Below are positions 14,344 through 21,319 of a stretch of 21,319 nt of DNA, one piece after another. Both the position numbers and the translations under genes were made by a program. Numbering within the stretch: the stretch's first letter is position 1; each line of letters opens with the position of its first letter. The notes under the pieces were generated by a model that saw only the letters and a program-made list of their open reading frames with translations, did not search any database and was not told the origin of the DNA. The DNA comes from JBNKFQ01 sp050289385 (lineage in GTDB: Bacteria; Pseudomonadota; Gammaproteobacteria; Pseudomonadales; Porticoccaceae): the NCBI GenBank assembly GCA_050289385.1, contig JBNKFQ010000223.1, forward strand, positions 1 to 21,319. Direction: 5' to 3'.

Positions 14344-15522
14344 TTACAAATCCACCAACGGGTTGACATCCTGATCGTAATCCACGCCTTCGAAATTAAA
14401 ACCAAACAGGCGCAAAAACTCATTTTGATAATCGGCATAATCCGAAAGCTCGCGAAGATTTTCTGTGGTAACCCTGTCCCACAATTCGGCAATCTGACTC
14501 TGCACTTTTTCATCAAGTTCCTTCAGGTCGAGGCGTAACCGACCCTGTTCATCTACATCGCGCTCGCCAGAGGTATAAAACTGGTCGGCAAACAGGCTGC
14601 GAACTTGCTCGATGCAACCTTCATGTGTGCCCTGCTCTTTCATCACCTTGAATAGCAAGGAGATATACAACGGCATTACCGGAATTGCTGAGCTGGACTG
14701 GGTTACCACGGCCTTTAATACAGCCACAGCAGACTCCCCACCGATTTCTTTCAATTTCTCGTTAATCGCCGCAGATGCGCGGTCCAGATCCTCTTTTGCC
14801 CTGCCTATGGTCGCCTTGCCATATATCGGCCAGGTCAATTCCCGGCCTATGTACGTATAGGCAACGGTTTTGCAACCCTCGGCCAACAAGCCAGCTTCGG
14901 AGAGCGCGTCAATCCACATCTCCCAGTCCTCACCGCCCATGACTTTAACCGTATTGGCAATTTCTTCCTCTGTTGCCTGCTCAACTGTCACCTCGCTCAC
15001 CACTTCGGTGTCTGTATTGAGTCCCTTGGTGGTATATGACTGACCAATAGGTTTCAGGGTAGAAGAGTATGTTTGCCCGGTTCGTGGATCCGTTCGCCGT
15101 GGAGATGCCAGGCTATATACCACCATATCCACTGGCCCTATGCCAGACTTGAGTGTTTCGATAGTCTGTTGCTTGATTTCGTCCGAAAACGCATCGCCAT
15201 TGATATTTTCGGCATACAGTCCTGCCTCTTTAGCCGCCTGCCCAAACGCTGCCGTATTGTAATAACCCGCCGACGCTGTACGCTTCTCGCTTGGTGGTTT
15301 TTCAAAGAAAATACCCAGGGTGTCCGCACCGCAGCCAAATGCCGCCGTAATACGAGAAGCCAGGCCGTAGCCCGTAGATGCGCCGATCACCAGCACTTTT
15401 TTCGGACCGTCTATCGGACCTTGCTGCCGAATATAGTCAATCTGCTCTCGAACATTGGCTGCGCAGCCCAGTGGATGGGCATTGGTGCAAATAAAACCGC
15501 GAACCTTGGGTTTGATAACCAT
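14344..15522 (-). CDS. fabV: Trans-2-enoyl-ACP/CoA reductase FabV
   Basis: FabV catalyses the last reduction of the fatty acid elongation cycle with NADH and is a triclosan-insensitive alternative to FabI. The 392-aa product has the N-terminal VIKPKVRGFICTNAHP, the nucleotide-binding GASTGYGLASRI (48-59), FEKPPSEKRTASAGYYN, and the family Y-X8-K pair Tyr234/Lys243 in WPIYGKATIGRAK. The C-terminal segment VRPEVE is not present in that form, but NEFLRLFGFNFEGVDYD is typical. The ATG at 15522 is chosen over an in-frame start at 15615 because AGGAG precedes it and it matches the family start. No FabI lies in the window, so I cannot say whether this is the only enoyl reductase. Confidence 0.96.
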   Translation of the reverse strand: MVIKPKVRGFICTNAHPLGCAANVREQIDYIRQQGPIDGPKKVLVIGASTGYGLASRITAAFGCGADTLGIFFEKPPSEKRTASAGYYNTAAFGQAAKEAGLYAENINGDAFSDEIKQQTIETLKSGIGPVDMVVYSLASPRRTDPRTGQTYSSTLKPIGQSYTTKGLNTDTEVVSEVTVEQATEEEIANTVKVMGGEDWEMWIDALSEAGLLAEGCKTVAYTYIGRELTWPIYGKATIGRAKEDLDRASAAINEKLKEIGGESAVAVLKAVVTQSSSAIPVMPLYISLLFKVMKEQGTHEGCIEQVRSLFADQFYTSGERDVDEQGRLRLDLKELDEKVQSQIAELWDRVTTENLRELSDYADYQNEFLRLFGFNFEGVDYDQDVNPLVDL

Positions 15523-15636
15523 GAGTTGTCTCCTGAACTGTTTCAAGGCAGACGCTACGCTCGTCCACCACAAAGCGCGACATGATACCAGAGTAGAGAC
15601 GACAGATGACCCCAAATGACCGGGGTTTGAAACAGG

Positions 15637-16599
15637 CTATTTCGCGAAGGGCTTTTCAGAGCTCACCGCCGGCCCGTCGGCCGGGCTGGCATCGACTTCA
15701 AAAGTGTCGGGTCGAACGGGGTTGGAGGCCGACAGCTGATCGATAAACGTTTCTCTGAACGACTTTTGCTGCGGGCGGTATTCCCGGCTTGCCGGCTGCA
15801 GGCTTTCATGAACAAAAAGCTCGTCGCGCTGATCCCAGCGCACCGGCATATTGTCACAGGGAATTCTGACGCGATCGCGGCTGCCGTCACTATGCCGCGT
15901 TACTCGATAGCAGGTCTGTGCGGCACCCAGCAGGGCAAATACGGCAAGCGCCGGGGGCGTACCGATCTTTTCATAACTGACACCGTGACTGTCTTCAGCC
16001 GACACCATCTTGCCCGATGATGCGAGTAAATGGCGATTTAGCTGATCCACCGCTTCCCTGTGCTCACTGAACTCCCGGGCTTGTTGCCGAGCGCCATTCA
16101 GTTTTTCCAGCACTTCGGGATTAAAACCCCACTCGGCGTCACTGATCTTGCCAGTGGCTTTGTCGCGCGCAATTTGTTTGGGAAAACTTTGGCTGAAGTC
16201 GGGCGCTTTCCTCGATGGTGACTCGGTTTGTGTCTTTACCGGAGTTTGTATCTTTACCGGATCGAGAGATTCTGAATCAGATTCTGGCTGGCGCAACGCC
16301 GAAGCAGCAACAGGTCTTGGCAGAGTCTCTGGCTCGGGGGCTGAATCAAGTTGCGGCGGTTCCAACTCGTTGTAGTGTGCCGGGGCAATCGGCGGCGGCA
16401 CAGCAAGGTTTTTCACGGTCGGGAATTTCAGCGTCACAACCATATCAGGCAAATGCGCGACAGTGTTTTCCGGCGCCGTGACAGGTCGGTATGGCAGCAA
16501 CCACAGAATCAGTAAATGCAAGCCCAGGGACAGGCACAAAGCCAACTGAACAAGACGGCGGTCTGGCGTCCTTCTCTTGTTATTTTGTATTGTTTCCAT
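15637..16599 (-). CDS. Membrane-anchored proline-rich protein, unknown function
   Basis: A 320-aa protein I do not recognise. A short basic N terminus is followed by one membrane helix (about 17-37), then a proline- and acid-rich linker (60-145), as in TonB or TolA. Unlike TonB it lacks a recognisable C-terminal TonB domain. The C-terminal half has a short hydrophobic stretch (ALAVFALLGAA, 217-227) just before TCYRVTRH, and two cysteines (230 and 248) that could form a periplasmic disulfide. The linker holds a tandem repeat (PVKIQT/PVKTQT). The start is ATG at 16599; a TTG directly before it is possible. No clear ribosome binding site. It lies between aceF (89 bp away) and fabV. Confidence 0.75.
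   Translation of the reverse strand: METIQNNKRRTPDRRLVQLALCLSLGLHLLILWLLPYRPVTAPENTVAHLPDMVVTLKFPTVKNLAVPPPIAPAHYNELEPPQLDSAPEPETLPRPVAASALRQPESDSESLDPVKIQTPVKTQTESPSRKAPDFSQSFPKQIARDKATGKISDAEWGFNPEVLEKLNGARQQAREFSEHREAVDQLNRHLLASSGKMVSAEDSHGVSYEKIGTPPALAVFALLGAAQTCYRVTRHSDGSRDRVRIPCDNMPVRWDQRDELFVHESLQPASREYRPQQKSFRETFIDQLSASNPVRPDTFEVDASPADGPAVSSEKPFAK
16226..16261 (-). repeat. 18-bp in-frame tandem duplication
   Basis: Two adjacent 18-bp units (16226-16243 and 16244-16261) match at 17 of 18 bases and encode the near-identical hexapeptides in the proline-rich linker of the orphan membrane protein. The close match suggests a recent slippage event. Confidence 0.85.
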
Positions 16600-16688
16600 C
16601 AACCGGGCACAGCAACGTTCGAAACGGAAACCCTTTCGACCACCACGGGCAGAATTTTATCCCGCAGTCCGTCCGCTCTGCACACAAC

Positions 16689-18341
16689 TCACATCAGAAG
16701 GCGACGTATATCCCCGATCAGAGCCACCAGTGTCGTCATAAAACGTCCGGCATCACCACCATTAATTGCGCGGTGGTCGTAGGACAATGACAACGGCAGC
16801 ATCTGACGCGGTACAAATTCACTGCCATTCCACACCGGTCGTATTTCCGCCCTGGAAACCCCCAGGATACCCACCTCGGGTGTATTGACTATGGGCGTGA
16901 ATCCGGTGCCGCCAGCTGCGCCGAGGCTGGATATGGTAAAACAGGCGCCCTGCATTTCAGCCGGAGCCAATTTGCCATCGCGCGCTTTTTGCGCCAGTTC
17001 CGTCAGCTCCTGCGACAATTGCCAGATGCCTTTTTTGTCGGCATCGCGAACCACCGGCACTACCAAACCTCTGGGTGTATCTACCGCGACACCAATATGA
17101 ATATATTTCTTCTGTACAAAGTGCTCGCCGTCGGCACCGAGCGACCGGTTAAATTCGGGGTTTTGCTCAATGGCAGTCGCCACTGCCCTGATCAGAAACG
17201 GTACTGGCGTCACCTTGACGCCACGTTTTTCGCCCTCTGCCTTCAACGACTTGCGAAACGCCTCCAAGTCTGTGATATCGGCATCATCAAATTGCGTGAC
17301 AAGCGGCATATTGATCCAGGCACGCTGCATATTGGCCGCCGTGAGCTTTTGAATTTTGCTCATTTTTATTTGGTCAATTTCACCAAATTTGCTGAAATCA
17401 ACGGGTGGCACTACCGGAATACTGGCGCCGCCGGCGGTGCCCGCCTGCGGGTTCTGAAAAGCGTTTTTCACATAGGCGTGCACATCGTCTTTCAGCACTC
17501 GCTGACGCGGCCCGGTCGCGGGCACTTTGCTCAAATCGACACCCAATTCGCGAGCCAACTGGCGTACCGCAGGGCCAGCGTGCGCTTCCCCCCCGGTTGC
17601 CGCTGCAGCCTCGGACGCAGCCGGTGCCGACTCAGTTTGTGCAGGCTTTTTCGGCTGCGCAGGTTCCTGCTTTTCGTCAGTCGAAGAAGGTGCCGGTTTG
17701 GACGGCGGGGCAGCTTGTGTCGCAACACCCGATATCATCGCAATAACATCGCCAGTGGAAACCTTGTCGCCCTCAACCACTTTCAGCTCAGTTATTTCAC
17801 CTGCTGCAGGTGCGGGCACCTCCATTGTGGCCTTGTCCGATTCCAGAACCACCAGCGCATCACCTTCCTGTACCTGGTCACCAACCTTGACACTTAATTC
17901 AATCACTTCAACTGCTTGGTCGCCGCCAGTATCCGGCACCTCAATCGACTGCAATTGCGGTTCAGGCGTTGTCGCGACAGGTGATTTTTTTCCTTTTTGT
18001 TTTTCGGGCCCTTGTTTGACCCCGGTGGGCGCAGGTTGCTCTTTTTTAGTTGGTTTTGACTTTGATTCGGACTCAACAGCATCCGCTTTTTCGCCTGTCG
18101 ATTCGTCAACTTCCAGCTCAACAATGGCAGACCCTTCGCCGACAGAATCGCCTTCTTTTACCAACACTTTTTTTACCACACCAGCAAGAGTACTGGGCAC
18201 ATCCATAGTAGCCTTGTCCGATTCCAGTACCACCAGGGATTGCTCCTGCTCTACCCGGTCACCTTCAGCAACTGCAATTTCAATTACATCGACAGACTCT
18301 GCACCACCAAGATCGGGGACAAGTATTTTTTCAATCGCCAC
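16689..18341 (-). CDS. aceF: Pyruvate dehydrogenase E2, dihydrolipoyl acetyltransferase
   Basis: Core of the pyruvate dehydrogenase complex; moves acetyl groups from E1 to CoA. The 550-aa protein has two lipoyl domains with lipoylated Lys43 and Lys170 (both in ESDKATM), alanine/proline-rich linkers, a peripheral-subunit-binding domain (about 257-292, VRQLARELGVDLSKVPATG) and the catalytic domain (about 310-550). The active-site motif is DHRAINGG, with His523 and Asn527 where E. coli has Asp; Azotobacter and Pseudomonas enzymes also have Asn. Translation starts at GTG (18339-18341) because an in-frame TAA directly precedes it, with AAGG upstream. It follows aceE by 180 bp. Confidence 0.97.
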   Translation of the reverse strand: MAIEKILVPDLGGAESVDVIEIAVAEGDRVEQEQSLVVLESDKATMDVPSTLAGVVKKVLVKEGDSVGEGSAIVELEVDESTGEKADAVESESKSKPTKKEQPAPTGVKQGPEKQKGKKSPVATTPEPQLQSIEVPDTGGDQAVEVIELSVKVGDQVQEGDALVVLESDKATMEVPAPAAGEITELKVVEGDKVSTGDVIAMISGVATQAAPPSKPAPSSTDEKQEPAQPKKPAQTESAPAASEAAAATGGEAHAGPAVRQLARELGVDLSKVPATGPRQRVLKDDVHAYVKNAFQNPQAGTAGGASIPVVPPVDFSKFGEIDQIKMSKIQKLTAANMQRAWINMPLVTQFDDADITDLEAFRKSLKAEGEKRGVKVTPVPFLIRAVATAIEQNPEFNRSLGADGEHFVQKKYIHIGVAVDTPRGLVVPVVRDADKKGIWQLSQELTELAQKARDGKLAPAEMQGACFTISSLGAAGGTGFTPIVNTPEVGILGVSRAEIRPVWNGSEFVPRQMLPLSLSYDHRAINGGDAGRFMTTLVALIGDIRRLLM

Positions 18342-18521
18342 TTAACTATTACCTTTTTACGTTTATGGTACGGAAAATCTGACACTCCGAGCCAAAATTG
18401 TTTTTAAAATCTGCTTTTAAGAAAACCCTGATATTTACTTCTGTTTATTGGCTATTGGATTGCCGCGCCACTGCTCTCCTCGCAATGATAGTTATTCAGC
18501 GTTTCCTTAAGCCCGACCAGT
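18342..18521. other. aceE-aceF spacer
   Basis: 180 bp between the aceE stop and the aceF start. It is AT-rich near aceF and shows no clear terminator hairpin, so read-through from aceE into aceF is likely. No small frame of note. Confidence 0.5.
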
Positions 18522-21170
18522 TCAAGTGCCCAATGGATTGACTTTTTCTGCGTCAATACCCAAATCAGCGATGGCCTTCGCAACAAGTGACCTTTCAATT
18601 TTACCCTCGTCTGCCAACGCGTTCAGTGCGGCCAGGGTAACGTAGTTGCGGTCCACCTCAAAAAAACGCCGCAACGCCTTGCGACTGTCACTGCGACCAA
18701 AACCGTCCGTTCCGAGCACTTTGTAGTTCGCGGGAATATAAGGTCGTAACTGCTCCGCATAAGCCTTTATATAATCGGTAGACGCAATAACCGGACCAGT
18801 ACGCCCTGTCAATTGTTGGGTGAGATATGGAACCCTGGGCTCCTCGTCGGGATGCAACATATTCCAGCGCTCGACATCCTGACCTTCACGGGCAAGTTGA
18901 TTGACACTGGTCAAGCTCCAGACATCCGAATCCACCTTGTATTTTGTCTTGAGGATTTTTGCCGCTTCGCGCACTTCATTCAGAATGGTGCCACCGCCCA
19001 GCAACTGCACCTTGAGCTTGCCCTTTTTGCCGTTTTCCAACAGATACATGCCTTTGACTATGCCCTCTTCAGCACCATCCGGCATGGCGGGATGAACGTA
19101 ATTTTCATTCATGGTGGTGATATAGTAAAAGCAGTTTTCCTTTTCACCATACATGCGACGCAAGCCGTCCTGAATAATAACGGCAAGCTCATAACTGTAC
19201 GCCGGGTCATAGGTACGACAATTCGGAACCGTATTTGCCAGAATGTGACTGTGACCGTCCTGGTGTTGCAAACCTTCGCCATTGAGCGTTGTTCTGCCGG
19301 CAGTTGCCCCGATCAAAAATCCGCGCGCCTGGGCGTCACCTGCCGCCCACGCCAGATCGCCAACCCGTTGAAAGCCGAACATCGAGTAATAAACATAGAA
19401 TGGCACCATCGGACAATCATAGTTGCTGTAGGCAGTGGCTAGCGCTACCCAGGCAGCCATGGCACCGGCCTCATTGATGCCCTCCTCCAGAATCTGGCCA
19501 CTCTTGTCTTCCTTGTAGTACATAATCTGATCTCGGTCATGAGGCACATAGTGCTGACCCCCGGACGAGTAAATACCCAACTGACGGAACATGCCTTCCA
19601 TGCCAAAAGTCCGCGCTTCGTCCGGCACAATGGGCACGACACGTTTGCCAATCTCCTTGTCTTTTACCAGATTGGACAGCACACGCACAAATGCCATGGT
19701 GGTGGAAATTTCTCTTTCGCCCGTACTCTCCAGCTGCTTGCCAAACGTGTCGAGCGCGGGTGTTTTGAGTGCTTCAAAATTGGCTTGCCGCGCCGGCACG
19801 TGACCACCGAGTTCCTCTCGACGCTTTTTGAGATAAGCCATTTCCGGGCTGTCTTCGGCCGGACGATAATAGGGCAACTTCTCAAGATCGTCGTCTCCAA
19901 CAGGAATACCAAAACGGTCGCGGAAGTGTTTCAGATTTTCAATATCAAGCTTTTTCACCGAATGGGTGATATTGGCAGATTCACCCGCCGAACCCATGCC
20001 ATAACCCTTGACGGTCATCGCCAGAATAACTGTCGGCTGGCCCTTGTGAGCCATCGCCTCGGCATAAGCGGCATACACTTTATAGGGGTCATGGCCACCC
20101 CGGTTAAGATACATGATATCGTCGTCACTCATGTCCTTGACCAGCTCAGCCAACTCGGGATATTTGCCAAAAAAGTGTTCGCGGGTATAAGCGCCGCCAT
20201 TAAATTTATAGTTCTGCAGTTCGCCGTCGCACACCTCATTCATACGCTTTTGCAACAAGCCGGTTTTGTCCTTTTCAAACAGGGGATCCCAGTGCCGCCC
20301 CCAAATCACTTTGATGACGTTCCAGCCAGCGCCGCGAAACACACCTTCGAGTTCCTGAATGATTTTGCCATTGCCGCGAACCGGGCCATCGAGACGCTGC
20401 AAGTTGCAATTAATGACAAAAGTGAGATTTTCCAGCCCTTCTCGACCAGCCAGAGATATTGCACCAAGCGTCTCCGGCTCATCGCACTCACCATCGCCAA
20501 TAAACGCCCAAACCTGACGATCGCCGCGCGGCACCAGACCGCGCGCAGACAAGTAACGCATAACGTGCGCCTGATAAATTGCCTGCAAGGGCCCAAGCCC
20601 CATAGATACTGTCGGGAACTGCCAATAGTTTGGCATCAACCAGGGGTGGGGATAAGAAGAAAGCCCGTTGCCGTCAACCTCGCAACGAAAGTTGTCGAGT
20701 TGCTCTTCACTCAGTCGTCCTTCCAGAAATGACCGGGCATATATACCCGGTGCGCTGTGCCCCTGGAAGAAAACCAGATCGTCGAAATGACCATTGTCAC
20801 GACCACGGAAAAAATAATTGAAACCAACGTCATACAAGGTGGCTGACGAGGCGAACGACGCAATATGACCACCGATACCGTCCTCGCGCTGGTTGGCACG
20901 CATAACCATGGCCAGAGCATTCCAGCGAATGATAGAGCGGAGCTTGCGCTCCATAAACAGATCGCCAGGCATGCGCTTTTCGTGGGTAACCGGGATCGTA
21001 TTGCGAAACGGTGTCGTTACCGCCTCAGGCATTGGAATACCGGTCCCGGTAGCGTGATCCATCAACTGTTGAATCAGGAAAGAGGCCCTCTCCTCACCTT
21101 CCATTTTGATCACAGATTCCAGTGAGTCGAGCCACTCACGAGTTTCGGTCGGGTCGATATCATTTTGCAT
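18522..21170 (-). CDS. aceE: Pyruvate dehydrogenase E1, homodimeric type
   Basis: Decarboxylates pyruvate with thiamine diphosphate and acetylates the E2 lipoyl groups. The 882-aa length fits the homodimeric proteobacterial E1. The N terminus DIDPTETREWLDSLESVI is typical and may bind E2. The TPP/Mg motif runs from GDGECDEPETLG (225-236) to VINCNLQRLDGPV (252-264). GHIASFASSATLYDVGFN, the EGINEAGAMAAW segment and VLGTDGFGRSD near the C terminus are also family hallmarks. The ATG at 21170 matches family starts; GGAGG at 21183-21187 precedes it. A GTG three codons upstream is possible, but too close to that ribosome binding site. First gene of the - strand run. Confidence 0.97.
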   Translation of the reverse strand: MQNDIDPTETREWLDSLESVIKMEGEERASFLIQQLMDHATGTGIPMPEAVTTPFRNTIPVTHEKRMPGDLFMERKLRSIIRWNALAMVMRANQREDGIGGHIASFASSATLYDVGFNYFFRGRDNGHFDDLVFFQGHSAPGIYARSFLEGRLSEEQLDNFRCEVDGNGLSSYPHPWLMPNYWQFPTVSMGLGPLQAIYQAHVMRYLSARGLVPRGDRQVWAFIGDGECDEPETLGAISLAGREGLENLTFVINCNLQRLDGPVRGNGKIIQELEGVFRGAGWNVIKVIWGRHWDPLFEKDKTGLLQKRMNEVCDGELQNYKFNGGAYTREHFFGKYPELAELVKDMSDDDIMYLNRGGHDPYKVYAAYAEAMAHKGQPTVILAMTVKGYGMGSAGESANITHSVKKLDIENLKHFRDRFGIPVGDDDLEKLPYYRPAEDSPEMAYLKKRREELGGHVPARQANFEALKTPALDTFGKQLESTGEREISTTMAFVRVLSNLVKDKEIGKRVVPIVPDEARTFGMEGMFRQLGIYSSGGQHYVPHDRDQIMYYKEDKSGQILEEGINEAGAMAAWVALATAYSNYDCPMVPFYVYYSMFGFQRVGDLAWAAGDAQARGFLIGATAGRTTLNGEGLQHQDGHSHILANTVPNCRTYDPAYSYELAVIIQDGLRRMYGEKENCFYYITTMNENYVHPAMPDGAEEGIVKGMYLLENGKKGKLKVQLLGGGTILNEVREAAKILKTKYKVDSDVWSLTSVNQLAREGQDVERWNMLHPDEEPRVPYLTQQLTGRTGPVIASTDYIKAYAEQLRPYIPANYKVLGTDGFGRSDSRKALRRFFEVDRNYVTLAALNALADEGKIERSLVAKAIADLGIDAEKVNPLGT

Positions 21171-21235
21171 GCTGGGCACTTTACCTCCATAAACGTCGGA
21201 CTGAGTTGCTGGCACAACAGATAGTATATAAATAA

Positions 21236-21262
21236 CAAGCGCTTCCTTGCGGAAAGCGCTTG
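21236..21262. promoter_or_regulatory. Paired CG-centred palindromes upstream of aceE
   Basis: AAGCGCTT occurs at 21237-21244 and 21254-21261, 17 bp apart, and CAAGCGCTT (21236-21244) is complementary to AAGCGCTTG (21254-21262). Palindromes with a central CG are typical of LacI/GalR-type operators. Read on the - strand the hairpin is followed by TTATTTAT, so it could instead be a terminator for a gene outside the window or an attenuator. TATACT at 21228-21223 on the - strand is a possible -10 for aceE, without a good -35. Confidence 0.45.
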
Positions 21263-21319
21263 TAGTCAAATTACAAAACGGCCAAATTTTAACAAAATAT
21301 TTCGGTCGCGTCTATTCCA

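Noticed and set aside
15609..15626. ACCCC...GGGGT as a terminator after the orphan membrane protein
   Set aside because: Only 5 bp of stem with an 8-base loop and no T-run on the - strand.
16750..16790. Loss of the active-site Asp in AceF (HxxxN instead of HxxxD)
   Set aside because: Known for Azotobacter/Pseudomonas E2p; a lineage feature, not a defect.
18339..18341. GTG start of aceF, and the TTG and GTG starts of the EamA and lpxL genes, as anomalies
   Set aside because: GTG and TTG are normal alternative starts and each position fits the family N terminus or its ribosome binding site; only the CTG case is unusual.
16989..18345. Two long + strand frames opposite aceF, one serine/threonine-rich
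   Set aside because: Low-complexity antisense shadows of the lipoyl and alanine/proline-rich linker coding sequence.
19539..20732. Long open frame on the + strand opposite aceE (397 codons)
   Set aside because: It lies wholly antisense to a strongly conserved gene and its translation shows no domain; it reflects codon bias of aceE.
1..21319. Search for CRISPR arrays, tRNA or rRNA genes, transposases, integrases, toxin-antitoxin pairs and defence genes
   Set aside because: None seen; the heptamer arrays are too short and spacer-free to be CRISPR.

Overview
The window is 21.3 kb of ordinary-looking chromosome from a gammaproteobacterium, G+C about one half by eye. The Pseudomonas/Azotobacter-style AceF (two visible lipoyl domains, HxxxN active site), the ~343-residue DapD, the dapA-bamC-MBL gene order and the marine-type long PurC (368 aa) point to a marine relative of Pseudomonadales/Cellvibrionales. 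That placement is inference from protein flavour; no marker gene such as rRNA is present.

Left part, + strand (807-5138): an ArsC/YffB-family protein, dapD, a Dps ferritin, dapE and an EamA-family transporter. dapD and dapE carry two succinylase-branch steps of diaminopimelate/lysine synthesis; dps sits between them as a separate unit with its own hairpin upstream and a terminator downstream. Next, on the - strand, rsmJ (16S rRNA methyltransferase) overlaps the stop of an OmpA-domain lipoprotein gene (5171-6618). An SDR oxidoreductase and purC follow on the + strand; purC is preceded by a 23-codon small ORF that overlaps its start as ATGA.

Right part, all - strand (9392-21170), read from right to left: aceE, aceF (pyruvate dehydrogenase E1 and E2), an orphan membrane-anchored proline-rich protein, fabV (enoyl-ACP reductase), a LACTB2-like metallo-hydrolase, an LpxL-like lipid A acyltransferase, dapA, bamC and a WalJ/YycJ-like metallo-hydrolase. 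Acetyl-CoA supply, fatty acid synthesis, lipid A acylation, outer-membrane protein assembly and DAP synthesis lie together, an envelope-centred neighbourhood.

Non-coding DNA holds the most unusual material: (i) a GC-rich element at the left edge with crossing inverted repeats; (ii) clusters of DnaA-box-like sites at 377-587 and 6849-7059; (iii) three different families of 7-bp-period repeats at gene 3' ends (2241-2289, 12207-12356, 13438-13472), one pair forming 29-bp inverted ends of a 150-bp unit; (iv) two identical CG-centred palindromes upstream of aceE. No CRISPR array, transposase, integrase, phage gene, tRNA or rRNA was seen. I found no convincing multi-gene novel system; the best leads are the heptamer repeats, the purC leader ORF and the CTG-start candidate of the WalJ-like gene.
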